Shown here one piece after another: positions 1-11,900 of a stretch of DNA of 64,000 nt. Made by a program: the position numbers and the translations under genes. This DNA comes from Marisa cornuarietis (lineage: Eukaryota > Mollusca > Gastropoda > Architaenioglossa > Ampullariidae): contig SMMW01000149.1 in assembly GCA_004794655.1 (NCBI GenBank), forward strand, positions 1,922,001 through 1,986,000, in the 5' to 3' direction. The notes under the pieces were generated by a model. It saw nothing but the letters and a program-made list of their open reading frames with translations, made no database searches and was not told the origin of the DNA. The stretch's first letter is position 1. The number at the start of each line of letters is the position of its first letter.

Positions 1-400
1 TCTCTCTCATACACACAAACAAACAAACACGCACGCGCGCGCGCGCTCACACATTCATATAAATAAAAAAAAATTAACGTTTTCTTCACAATTGTTTATT
101 TTTTCAAGTGAAACATATCTTACTCGAGAAAACGCTATTCTGAAATATTTTCCCCATTTTGGGCATTTCTACCATTCAGTCGAAAGGGAAGAAGAAAAGG
201 AAAATTGATAAAACTGAATAAACTCTGCAAAATTTCCTCAACTAGTCAGTGTTGCTAGCTGACACCCTAAAAATCTGGTAACGAAGGGTTAATACTCTGT
301 CAGGCCCATTTTCTCGACACTGTTTAAAGTGTAAGCGACCGTGCACCATCTTCTCTCCTGCAGGTCAGTTGGAGTACTCTGGGATCCTTGAATGTCGTCC

Positions 401-1214
401 TCACTTGATGAGGGAAGCCAGAATTCTTCGAGGGGGCGTGAAGACATTCCGGGAGTGCAACACCAGCCGGTTGTCTACCAGGATGACGTCTCCTTTCTGC
501 CACGTGACGGAGACGGCCACGTTCTTGAAGACGTCGTCTAGCTCATTCATGACGTCCTCCGGCATGGGTGATCCATCGTCGAAGATGACGGCCTTGCGGG
601 CGCAGTTGCGCTCGTCTTGCCAACCTCGGTAGGCGGCGATGACGGAATTGAACCACGTCTTCTGCCCGGTTCGCTGGTCCACGCGCACGGCCGGAAGTAA
701 CGCTGTTGTGGTCTTCAGGCAGCCGTCAGGCAGCCACTCAATTTGTGTCCCCTGCCTCACGGCCTTGGCCTCTGCCTCTTCCCTGCTCTGTGTCTGGAAA
801 GTGGACTGCCACCCACGACCTATGGCGGACGAAGGGTCATCGCCGTCGGGGAGGACCCGGATGTACCTAATGTTGATAAGTAAACACAGAACCTGCAGGA
901 AATCTTCGAAAAACGTGAAGTAAAAAATACGTTTTCTATTCTACATCTTCAGCTTTACTTTAAAGAAGAAGAAAAGGAAGATGCCTCGCCATGACTGCCC
1001 AGCCTTACTGTTATCCTCTTGATGCAGTGTTGCTGTGGCATGCTTGTGTGCAGCTTGTTCTACTTTGTATTTCTGTCGGGTGCTATGTCTGTATAATTGT
1101 TCACAAGCTTTTGGTCTTGTGTTTTCACGGGTGCTTTTCATACTGAAAATATGTGTTACTTCTTTTGCAAAGCGCATCGAGTTAACATTTTAGTAGAGAA
1201 ATGCGCTATATAAA

Positions 1215-1284
<70 letters not shown>

Positions 1285-3255
1285 ACGATGATGATCATGA
1301 TCATGATCATGATGATGGAGGAGGAGGAGGCGAAGGAGGAAGAGGAGGGATTGGTGTCTGTTAGTTGGAGTGTTTCACCTGCTCAGGTATACGTGGCATC
1401 GAACGAGTTAGAAGTCTCACCTGACGCCTTCCTGCTCCAGGCGAGCCACGAAAGCCGGTTGAAGCGCTTCCATGCGACTGTAGACCAGGGGAGAGAGCGC
1501 CAGTGGCGTCTGTCCTCCGGTAGGTGGCGCCACGTCACAATAGAAGAAAAGGCGACTTGGGAAGGTCGGCACCTGTTCGCCGCGATAAAAGTAAGTTAAA
1601 ATCATAACACTCTGCTGCTTTACAGTTACCTCATAACTAAAAAAAACGTTGTTTGTCGGCTAAGACAACATATGATTCCTGCGTCACGTCCGTTCGTCAA
1701 AGTAGTCAACCAAACTTGATGAACAGTTAACAGACGTCAATGCGGCCATCTTTAAGTAGCTTTGAATCGTTGAACACTCTTCTTTCGAAAGGAAGACCTT
1801 TCGCAAGACTGTTTTAGTAATGTATACCATTGTGATCGATGGATAATTAAATTTTCTGAACCCATCAAAAGTACCTATCTATTCTAGGTTAAGCTATTAT
1901 TCGGTTTATTGTCGTATATTCTCAAATTAAAAATACAAATCGTGTAGTCCTAAAATGTCATTAACAAAGCGCTTAATTTGCCACGTAAAATCATGTTACA
2001 ACGAAACTATATGATGACCTGTGTGTATGCTATGCTACAATTAGTCATTTACCCAGAACGTGAAAATTATTCCATGGTGGAAGAATTCGCTCTTCCAAAC
2101 AACCAGCAAGCCACAACGCTTGTCTCCGTAGTGCATATCGCCAGGTGCTTCTTGTTTTTAAACAATAATCATTTCATATACCTCACTTCTCAAAGAACTC
2201 TTGTCAGATAGCAGAGGACACCCACCTGCGCCATTTCGTGGTGGAAGGGGATCAGTTTGTCGGGTGGAGCCTCATTAGCTGTAAAGACGTCACCAATCAC
2301 CTGTGTCCTAGGCGCCGCCCCTCCAACATACTCCAAAGGTTCGCCACCGAAAGCCTGTCATTTTTTAAAGAGAAATATGCCTATATATATATATATATAT
2401 GTGTGTGATTTTTTTCCTTATTTGCACAATTCATTAAACCAACTGTGTAAGTCCAGTTCAGTGGCACAGAAACCAGAAAAGATACTGAGAGGACAAAACT
2501 ATGTTCCCCTACCCCCATTCCCCCCAACCCTTGAGATGTGATTCTTCACAAAAAAGGTAGAGACAAATTACAACTAATTATTATTTTACGAGAGTAACAG
2601 AATAAGCAAAAGTTATGTTTTTCAAAATCTAACACTATATCTATAGAAACACTGCTACAAAACAAACGCATTAATAAAAAAAAAGACGCAGGGAAGGGTT
2701 TTTGGGGCACACTAATATGATTGATAACTTATTCTAAATATTACATAATTTCTTGTGATTGCTTTAATGGTGCGAGTCATTTTGCAATGAGTTTCGTTTC
2801 TTGTTAAGTATTCCTTTGTCGTTTACGACTGAAAGAAGCATTTGTTTGGATGCTACCACCGTGTACGCGCTTGTATGTGTGCATGGCTGCACTCATGCAT
2901 CTCCTTTTTTATTTTTTCGTAATGTGCGAGTGCAAACGTTTGCCGCCCAACCCCTCTAAGCCGACCATCTTTCTACCCCACTGCAGGTACAAACCTTTAC
3001 AAACGCATCAAACTCGCTTGCGTCGTTAACTGGAAATCCTCGGAACAAGATGGCGCCATATTCCAGCAGCAGACTGTCGAATGTTTTTCTCTGGTTTCTC
3101 ACCCACTCCACCAGTGACGCAATATCCGGAAACGCCGGGTCGGGAGAACTGTCCTCAGGAGAGATGGCAAGGGGAAATATCTTGCCGTCGAACTCTTTCT
3201 GCTCTGGCAGCCGAAGCTCCGTTGCCGGAGTTAGTTTATCGAATGCAGACATCAT
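401..3255 (-). CDS. TauD/TfdA-family (clavaminate synthase-like) Fe(II)/2-oxoglutarate oxygenase, 4 exons, complete
   Basis: The exons on the minus strand are 3255-2995, 2354-2226, 1572-1421 and 866-401. All introns are GT-AG and the phases join to a 335-residue protein ending at a TGA at 401-403. The length is close to that of the plant At3g21360-type clavaminate synthase-like proteins. Exon 2 ends with FHHEMAQ, giving the His-X-Glu metal pair (about H125 and E127). Exon 4 carries the distal metal His in LVLHSR (about H318) and the 2-oxoglutarate-binding Arg in TPPRRILAS (about R327/R328), a usual C-terminus for the family. YCDVAPPTGGQT in exon 3 is another family block. The ATG at 3255 is followed by a second in-frame ATG; either could start translation. 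No signal peptide or membrane segment is seen, so a cytosolic enzyme is likely. The substrate cannot be told from sequence. Intron 3 holds a SINE-type tail with a CTG repeat. Confidence 0.88.
1168..1214 (+). mobile_element. SINE/LINE-type 3' tail inside TauD intron 3
   Basis: The stretch carries two GCGC-containing blocks (AAAGCGCATCGAG and TGCGCTATATAAA) about 25 bases apart, the same layout as a block at 30533-30590 in this window. This is the usual 3' end of a common animal SINE/LINE tail family, in which a microsatellite follows GCGCTATATAAA. Here the following microsatellite is the (CTG)20 run. The body of the element upstream is not recognised. Confidence 0.5.
1216..1275 (+). repeat. 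(CTG)20 trinucleotide repeat, intronic
   Basis: Twenty perfect CTG units run into degenerate GATGAT/GATCAT and GGAGGA repeats up to about 1350. The array lies in intron 3 of the oxygenase gene, so on the sense strand of that gene it reads CAG. It directly follows a SINE-like tail. An open frame through it gives poly-Leu and is not a gene. Confidence 0.95.
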
Positions 3256-3259
3256 GAAC

Positions 3260-5930
3260 GCTGTAGAAATATGTGGAATGATAAAGAATAAATGTCAAAC
3301 ACTAAAGACTACGTTATCAGCATTTAGTGCATAAAAAATAAAATAAATTTGAGTGAACATTCGCATTCGGCTCTCGAGGCATTGGCATACACTCATCCTC
3401 ATGCACAAATACCCCAATAGCACAGACCTGTTGGCCCGATATTGGCCGTCACTATCCTATAATGGCGCCAGATATTAGGACGAGATTGGAAGTGGAAAAT
3501 CGATTTAAAAAAAAAAGAAGTCGTATTTGTACACATGTGCGCTTAACATATGGTCCCAGCCCTCTCATCGGTCGAGGCCTTCACTTCGTAAACATACGCA
3601 TGTACAATCGTGACGTCAGTGTTGCTGACCTCTTTCTGTGCACCACGATGTGTGTAGGCCTGTATCTACACGAATCAAAAGGGCGATTTTCTCCCAGATT
3701 TCGGGAAATAGTATTTTGCGCTGTTCTTTAGCAAGTAATTAGAACAAAAATGTGCACTGCACTACATCTTTCAGCTATATTATACAGGCGACATGTACAG
3801 AGAAAGAAAAGATTGACCGAACAGGGGTCTGAACCCTCGAATACTCTGATCTCCTAATACGCTATTTTCTGTGAACTTCTCACAACCCCGCAGCGTTTCG
3901 TAGTTCTTCTTCTCCTACAATTGGACGCCATCTTTATGCTGTTATAGCCCCATTTTCGTTCATCGTCTTGCTGCCATCGATGCCTTTAGCTATTACGAAC
4001 TGGAAGCAAACTTGTAGCGACCCCAATGGACAACAGTATTTTTATTATTACAGAGAGGTGTTCGACAAAAATAAACAAATAAAAGGTATTACTTACCCAG
4101 CGCAAGGCGGGTTTCCTCTTTGTCGCCAGAACTTTTATCGCAAAGAGAACTTGGTCGAGATGAACTTTTTGTTATCGGTTTCCCACAGATCGGATACTCC
4201 CCTTTCCGTCTGCACACTACTGTAGAGTAACACACTTCTGACAGCCGTCGAGCCTATCTGTCATCGTGCATTACGCTTATAACCCCTGATTTTTTCGTCT
4301 CCAACTACTATGAAAGCTCTTTCAGCTTCTGCACTTAAAAAGACGCAAAATTGCATATTTTGTTGTTTTGACACAAAAATCCCTGTTACAGATGGCTCCG
4401 GGGCCAGTAGCACAACATGTTTCTAAACCTTAAAACTGTTCTAAAGAAACAAAATTTCTTCTTAGCCATTTAGACGCATTGCAGAAAAACATACAAAAAA
4501 TTGTACTGACAGGATGGAAAGTCAGACACAACTTTATCTTATTTAAAGCAGTTTTAGTTTTAAAAATTCTAAAATTGTGGTGTGCACTTTAAACTAATTA
4601 TCTAAATAGAGTTAAGGCCTAAAAGTGTTTAAAATTAGAAATGTGTTGTGCAACTGACCCCTGGTAAACAGGTTTGTGTGTTTTACCCGTTGCAAGGTGT
4701 AAGCAGCGATAAACAGCAGCAGAGGCAATGGTGGTAGTGGGCCGCCTTCAGCACTGGTAACAATGGCATTACATCAAGTAAACATATTATAATAACAATA
4801 CAGCAAACAGAAAACACGCCTTGCAAGTCAGAAAGCGCAGAAAACACACACACACACACACACAACTGGCATGAATCCAAGTTCACCAGTTATATTTACC
4901 GTAAGATTCAGTTATCAATATCATTCAAACTATCTAGCAGTGACTGGATGTACTAAGGCTGTTTAAGATATCTTACACGAGAAGTACGCCTTGTCCTTGA
5001 CAGGACAGAATAGTTCGGGCAGCACTGTGCCGTTGTACGCAGTCTCCCTTATTGTCCCAAATAAGTGTCACAGATAATCTGCAGCTAGTTGTTTCAGGTA
5101 CGCGTGGACTGGATACTTTGTCATTTAGTCAGAGTGTGTCTCCTGGTCAATACTGAGAACACGACCGCACATAGTTTTTCGTCAGCTTTTTTTTTTAGGG
5201 GTGGGTGGGTGGTGGGTGGGAAGGTGGTAAGGGGTTGGGTGAGAAAAACAGAATTAGTTTATCTTATCCAACCATTATTGTCTGGAAACTTAATGGTGTC
5301 ATTTTGTGAGTGTTGGATCAACATGTGGGTGAGAAATTTATTAGGCGTCAATGAAGTCACAGGCTAGCTACTATTTTCAGTTTCAACAAACTACACAAAC
5401 TACACTTCGCTGACCTAGCAACTAACTCTTATGAACAGATGAACAATAAAAATTATGTAAAATTTTTGGTTCATATTTATTTATTACCTCACGTCTTTAT
5501 TTTGGGTCACTGCCACTTTCTCTCTCTTTCGCACATACACACACATATATTTGTATTTGCTCTCTTCTCTCACAGCTCACCACAAGCAAGGTCTAAATGA
5601 GGGTTAGAACCTCCTAACACAATGGCTGGATGTGTATCACAAAAAATTCAGACCAAATCAGAAATTAACAGTCTTTTTCATCTTTCTTACAGTCTTTATT
5701 ATCATAATCACAACAATCTTTAAACCAGCATTTTAAAATAAGACTCTTGATACACCCATACGTGCTTTATAGAAATTTCAATATCTAACGTAAAGGCCAT
5801 TATTCAAATATATATACATATAAACAACTTTTGGGCATGCATTTTTATTATTTCATGCAATCAAACACAACTTTGCACACATACAATCAATGTCAGTACT
5901 ATACAAGAGCCTGCTGTCTGATCTGGTCAT
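3260..5930. other. Intergenic, nothing recognised
   Basis: Between the oxygenase start and the DDX31 stop I find no open frame with recognisable similarity. There is a short (AC)n run near 4847-4863, a T-tract/G-rich stretch near 5190-5240, and AT-rich sequence. The promoter of the oxygenase gene should lie just above 3255 but shows no clear core element. Confidence 0.5.
5843..5848 (-). terminator. Candidate poly(A) signal of the DDX31 gene
   Basis: AATAAA on the minus strand (TTTATT on plus), about 86 bases downstream of the DDX31 stop codon. The position suits a 3' UTR end near 5820-5830. It is a short, common motif in AT-rich DNA, so position is the main support. Confidence 0.5.
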
Positions 5931-5933
5931 CCT

Positions 5934-8900
5934 TCACTTCTTCTTTGTTGTATTTTTCTTGACAAAACTGCTGTTTGATCCTAAGCCACTGCCAAATTCT
6001 GACACTGTAGCAGAAAAAGGCAACTTCCTGCTGTCCTGCCTGAAAATTTTAACCAATTAAACCAAAATGTATAAGAAATGCTGACACTTGCACACACTAA
6101 ACGCTCTTCCCTTAGGAGTATATCTGCATGTATACTTGTATATAAACATAATAAATAAATATGTTTCACATGAAAATGTCATAATGAAAGTACACCAAAG
6201 TTGTTTGTATGGGTAAAAAAAAGGACATCATAACTTAATAAATAAATTATAATGAATGTAACAGCTTAAACTTCAGATTTATTAAATTTTGCTAATTTTG
6301 TGGGATGCACTTATGAAGAATTCATTTATTTGCCAAGTGACATTGCACAAGCAACATGTCTTGATGGCCGCAACCTATTTGACAAATACCAACACACACA
6401 CACACACACACAAACATGTGCACTACTATATCTACATCCTAGAAATGAAATGCAAAAGAAAACGAAAAAGTAAATTCATCTCCTTATGCCCACACATTCA
6501 GTCCTAATTCATGCCATGGTGGAGTTCAGTGAGGCTATTGCTTTAGCATAGAAACTGTTTCTCAGGCAGGATGTTCTGGCATGGATATATCAGTAACTGA
6601 CCCCAGTGGGCAAGCAACAAAATAACCCATTGGCTGAGTGTGAGTGTCAGCCACATTTTTACAAAGTGCACTGGACATAGATTGTGCCTATGGAGATGGA
6701 GGGTAGGTCATAGCCAAAAGTTCTGCTGGCTGCACTCCCTTCTTGTCTGTTTCTGGGTAGTGCTGCCATACCAGACAGTGATTGAAAATGTCAGTACCCT
6801 CCCAATCAATGCTCAGTAAAACTGGACCGGAATGTCTCTCCTAAGACCCAACGTTTTTTTAGCTGGCGCAGAAAGTTGTTACTGGGCCTTTTTGATGATA
6901 GACACCACATTGTTGTCTCAGTTGAAGTCATTCAATATGACAGTTTTCAGGAACCTGAAATGGTCAACCTGCTCTATGGCCTCACCATTGGTAATAAAAG
7001 GCTGCACAGGGCATTTCCTGCAGAAGCCAACTACCATCTCTTTGATCTTAGGCATTAATTTCACTGCACCCCGCCACCAGGTGATCCACCTCCTGGCAGT
7101 ACATATACCTATTATTCACGATGTGGCCTAATGTGGTGTCACAAGCAAACCACCATCCAAATGGATCCACGAGAAGAGACAGTGCTCATTTCTGTTTAAA
7201 AAAAAAGCAATACTTGATAGATCCTGCATGCATGCTGCAAAAGAACTTGAAGCCACCATGCACACCATCTTATTAGCTGCAAATAAAAAAAACCCAGCAT
7301 TAAAACTGAGCAGACTGACACCCACCCCCCTCAGTTTTGAAATCAAAGAAGGGAGAGCAGTCCAGGAAAACAAAAAACCTGCGGCATTGGCGGAAAAATA
7401 TGAAAATGCAGTGGCAGTGCATTTAACATTTTCAGACCATCCTGCCTTACGTTCCAACATGGCTGCTGGTCAGCTTCAAGCAGTGCAAGACAGGGTCTAT
7501 CCATAAGAATCAGATAAGTGGAGGCAACTGCTGCAGCCCGACCTCACAGTTCACCTACCTTCTTTTTGTGAAATCTGTTTTTGCTCGTGATCTGAAGCCA
7601 GGGTTGAATACTTTGCTCATAGGCCTGCTCGCTAAGTTGCTCAGATGTGATGGTGCCTGTCGCAGAGCAAAGCTCTTTGCCACATGGCCAAGGTGAAGGT
7701 CCTTCATGGAAAACACCTCCTTGAGGTTACTGGGGTATGTAGAATAGGCTCTTACAAATGACTGGTACCCTGAAGAACAGCCAGATTGCTACATCAGTAG
7801 GTTTATTCATGACCTAACCGAAGCCTCTGGTTAAAATGCTTGTAAGCAATTATGCTTGGTAAGAAAATATCAGTCAATCAGCCCATAAAAGAAATCAAGT
7901 AAAAAAAAAATAAAAAAATTTAAGAGAGCTGAATGTAATATTATCATATAGTTCTTGATGTTATATGATTAGTTGAAGCAGATGTTACAATTTTATAATC
8001 CCAGAAATGTTGTTTTTCATGAGTTGATTGTATTCTGTCCACTATGCAGTCTATTTGACAGTCTTTTTCTCTCTTACAACTTTGTTTGTCACTTTATAAA
8101 CATGGATTAAAACTAAAATGGCAGAAGGAAATGTGTCTTCTTGATGTGTACATTTATATTAGCACTGTATTAAAAACAATTTATTTATATATATATATAT
8201 ATATGCTAACAAAATTAGGCTACCACCATCCCCACCCCACACCAAAACCTAAAAAAAAACAACCTATGATTATCATATTCTAAACATTAAAAAATCTATG
8301 AACCACTTTATAGTGGTCATTGTTTGTTACCATGGTAAACCTTGCTAATTGCTACATCTCTTGGTCTTCCTCCCCAAAAGCTACCAGTTCAAGTCAAAAG
8401 ACTAAACCGTCTCATGAACCTCTTTTCTTATCAAAATTTGAAACCATATGCCTTTTAGTTAATGCTACTTTTAAACTATCTGAAAATCATAATATAAGGA
8501 TGAAGACAACTAATGTTTCATAAGAACATGCAGTTATTAAAGGGTTAATTTATTAACAAACAAAGACTCGCTTTTCAACCTTTTGCTGCCAAAGTCTGCA
8601 TGTTTGAGTCCCTCAACACACATTCTTCAAATCTGTCCTGCAGGTATGTGGCTGCTTCCTGGTATGTGCGAGGATCCTGTCTCTGAGAAGCAAAGATTTT
8701 ACATTAGACAGTCACCCCACTGTACAGGCAGGAAATAACTGTTCTATTGTCTTCACACAACAAGGGTACTTCATACGCTTCAAAATAATCACTGCTGAAA
8801 CAGCAGTTCCCTGCTGTCCTGCTAACAGCCTGAACATGAACCCTGACATTACAACAGTGATATGTCAGAACAGCCAGAGAAAGCGACAGCACAAGATACA

Positions 8901-11900
8901 CAGAGCTAGATGAAAACCTTTCAATTATTTACTGCTCTCAACTACTCATTGAACGTTGCTCTCTTTTTTGCATGAAACAGCATTGTTTTCTTTATACACT
9001 AAACTGCTTACTCAAGCTAGGTATGCTTGCAATCTTATTCTATTCTTTGCAGTCTGCCTAAGACTTTGATAGTGGACAAATGCCTATAAGATTAAACAAC
9101 GGACTAGTTAAAGTCACTGAGAAAAAAAAATTAAATAACTTTGAGATGAATATGGTGCTGCAACAACAGAAACAATTAGCTGCAATCACATAAAACATAA
9201 ACTGTGTTTCAATAAAAAAAAAAAAAAAAGAATGAGTTTTCCTTAAACTGAAATTCCCTTCCTTACCATTTTTCAAAGACTGAAACTACCAGAAAAAGTG
9301 TATAAAAGAAACAGAAAGGGGAGGTAAATACTCTCGTCAGGGTTGGCGGCAAGGGAAGCTCACATAGGGCTGTCAAGAGAGTGAGAAGCACATCCTCTAT
9401 CGATACTTCACTGAGGCTGCACACAAATCAGAACATACGGAAGGGGTCAGGTGAAGTGATATATAACTTACATACTTCCATGGAATTACAGGTAGTTACT
9501 GAGATTAAAACAGCCCCTCTACCACCGTTTAGTAACATAGATAGGTGTAGTGTCTTTCTACAAGCCACATCATAAAACAAACTCCGACACCCACAACTTA
9601 ATAACAGGACTTAAATCCCCATGTCAAGAAAGTGCAAAGATTTCAGAGCCAACCCTGGAACAGAGATGTGTACACATGAGGGTTTAGAAAGAATTACATT
9701 TGTAAAATTTAATTAACACAGTAGATGACTACTCATAACTCATAAAGACATTGAGCCTCGTTTCTTAATCCCTCCTCTGTCAACAAACCTTATTTTGTGT
9801 TTGTTAAGTTCTTTGATGTACTCTGCTTCTGATGGCATGAGGAACAGAAGAGCACTTCCCTGTTTTCCGGCCCTTGCTGTGCGACCTACACGATGAATAT
9901 AGTCAACAGTTGCGCCTGGTGTAGTATACTGTACTATCCAATCTACTTTTGGCAAGTGCAGTCCTCTGGAGGCAACATCCTGTTGATGTAAATCAGGGAG
10001 ATGAGTATCAAAAGATATAAAAAAAAGCAAAACCAGCCATGTATTTTGCATGAACTGGTAAGCGTTTGTGAGTTTTGTAAAAAGATTTTATTCACATATT
10101 TGTGTATGAATATCCTTTCAGGCTTAATTCAACACTATTTCTTTTTTCATAAATATATCTAACATTCCAAAGTAATGAATATAAACAAGTAGCCTCTAAA
10201 ACAAGTCACATGCATCAACTCCATGACTAGAAAATTGTAAACACGTACTGTACATAACAAAACACCGTGCTGAACCACACTGAAGTCTTGGAACACCTTC
10301 GTTCGCTCCTGGTAAAAGAAAAAGAATATAAATAATACAAATCTCAAGGTATATTAATGAATATGTAAATCTTCAAGGAGGTTAAAGCAAAATATCTGCA
10401 CTTCCAAGACAGCTGTCTAAGTGTTTTTCACTGACATAGAGTTTCACAATACAATCTACCAACACAGTGAATGGTAAAATGCAGCACTAGGAACACCAAT
10501 GTGTCTTAAAAATCCTGAAAGTTAGAACATTATGTTTTGAGTAAATGATGAAGGAAAACAAGAAACCAACCTTTTGTGGCATTTCACCATGCAGCTTAAA
10601 AAGACTTGCTGTTTGTAATTCATCTTTGGTGCCAGACAGCACATTATCCTCATCTTCAGTGAGATGAGTAGACATCTTGGCAGCAGAAATGAGCACCTGA
10701 CTAAATAGCTGATGATGAAACTCTACCGAATCTTGTGTGGACAAGAACACCACTATTTTGCTTTTTTTGCTCTGCATCTGCAATAAACTTTGATGCTGAA
10801 GTTTCCTAGCACACCTTGGTAAATCACTTACTATTGTTAAACAAGCTGTTATCATAAAAAAAAATCAAAAGCTGTAGAATCACAGAAAAAATAACAGCAT
10901 ATCTTATCTGGAAGTATGCATATATATATATATATGCATATATTTATAATAATCAGAGAATTACAGAGGATGGTTCCCAAACTAGTCAGACTCACAGAAC
11001 CTTACAAAACCTACTCACACTTTTACAAACTGAAAAATATCTCTTGCAACACTCTCCCCTCTTTGCTACAGACTCGTATCCACTAAGGGGGTAAAACAAA
11101 ATCATCATAAACAAGCCCTATTAATGGAATTAATTAAAATTTAATGGAAGAGAAAGTAAAGTGAAAGAGTGTGTGAACAATGGCACAGTATCTATCTTCA
11201 CTTACAACATCAATTGTCTGCCAGATGAAATGCAATCACAAGACTAAACAATCAGAACTATTTGAAATTGCTTTTGCTTACCTTACACCTCCAAAGTATA
11301 AATGCAGCCAAAGTGACCAAACGAAGTTTACAAGGAACAATCACAAAATACTGCTTGAGTTTTTCAGGCAAAGCAAAAGCCTGGTCATCTGCACTGAACT
11401 GTGGCCATATGCTGACAGTGTCTTGGGCATTCTTTGATTTTGAGCCTTCTTGCTCCATGCTTGAGGCATCAATCATTTCGTGATTTCTTAGAGTCATTCC
11501 AGCAAGTCTTTCAACCCCTGTCAAGTTAGATTTTACTGGTGATGATATTTATCGTTTGCATCATGCAGGTTGAGAAAATCCTTAATTATGTCATACATAA
11601 GTGAATATTTCAACCAAGAAATGTCACAAAGAGGAATATGGTTTATGTTACATTTAGAAGTTTATCTTAAACTTCAGCTTATGAAGAGGCTGAAAGTCAG
11701 TAAGCTCATGTAAACCTCAGTCAAAAGCACAATAAAAATTTACAAGAAAATACAACTTTTACGCTTTGTAAATGCTCAAGTATTCACAATTAAATAGATA
11801 CTCAAACATAAGTTGCTATCTCTCCAAAAGAAACATCAGTAGAAAGAAAGCATGACTGCTATAGAAGCACTAACTTAAAATATAAACACAGGATCACTAA

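Noticed and set aside
1201..1599. Plus-strand open frame starting with poly-Leu
   Set aside because: It is the CTG repeat followed by the antisense of oxygenase exon 3.
5981..6169. Alternative end of DDX31 (CQNLAVA then stop) using the later TACAG acceptor
   Set aside because: Phase does not fit the preceding exon. The acceptor TTTTCAG before 6039 fits the phase and gives a Lys-rich end like other DDX31 proteins.
7228..7506. Plus-strand 92-codon frame in the DDX31 last intron
   Set aside because: It lies next to and partly opposite the dead LINE, has no recognisable domain and no start context.
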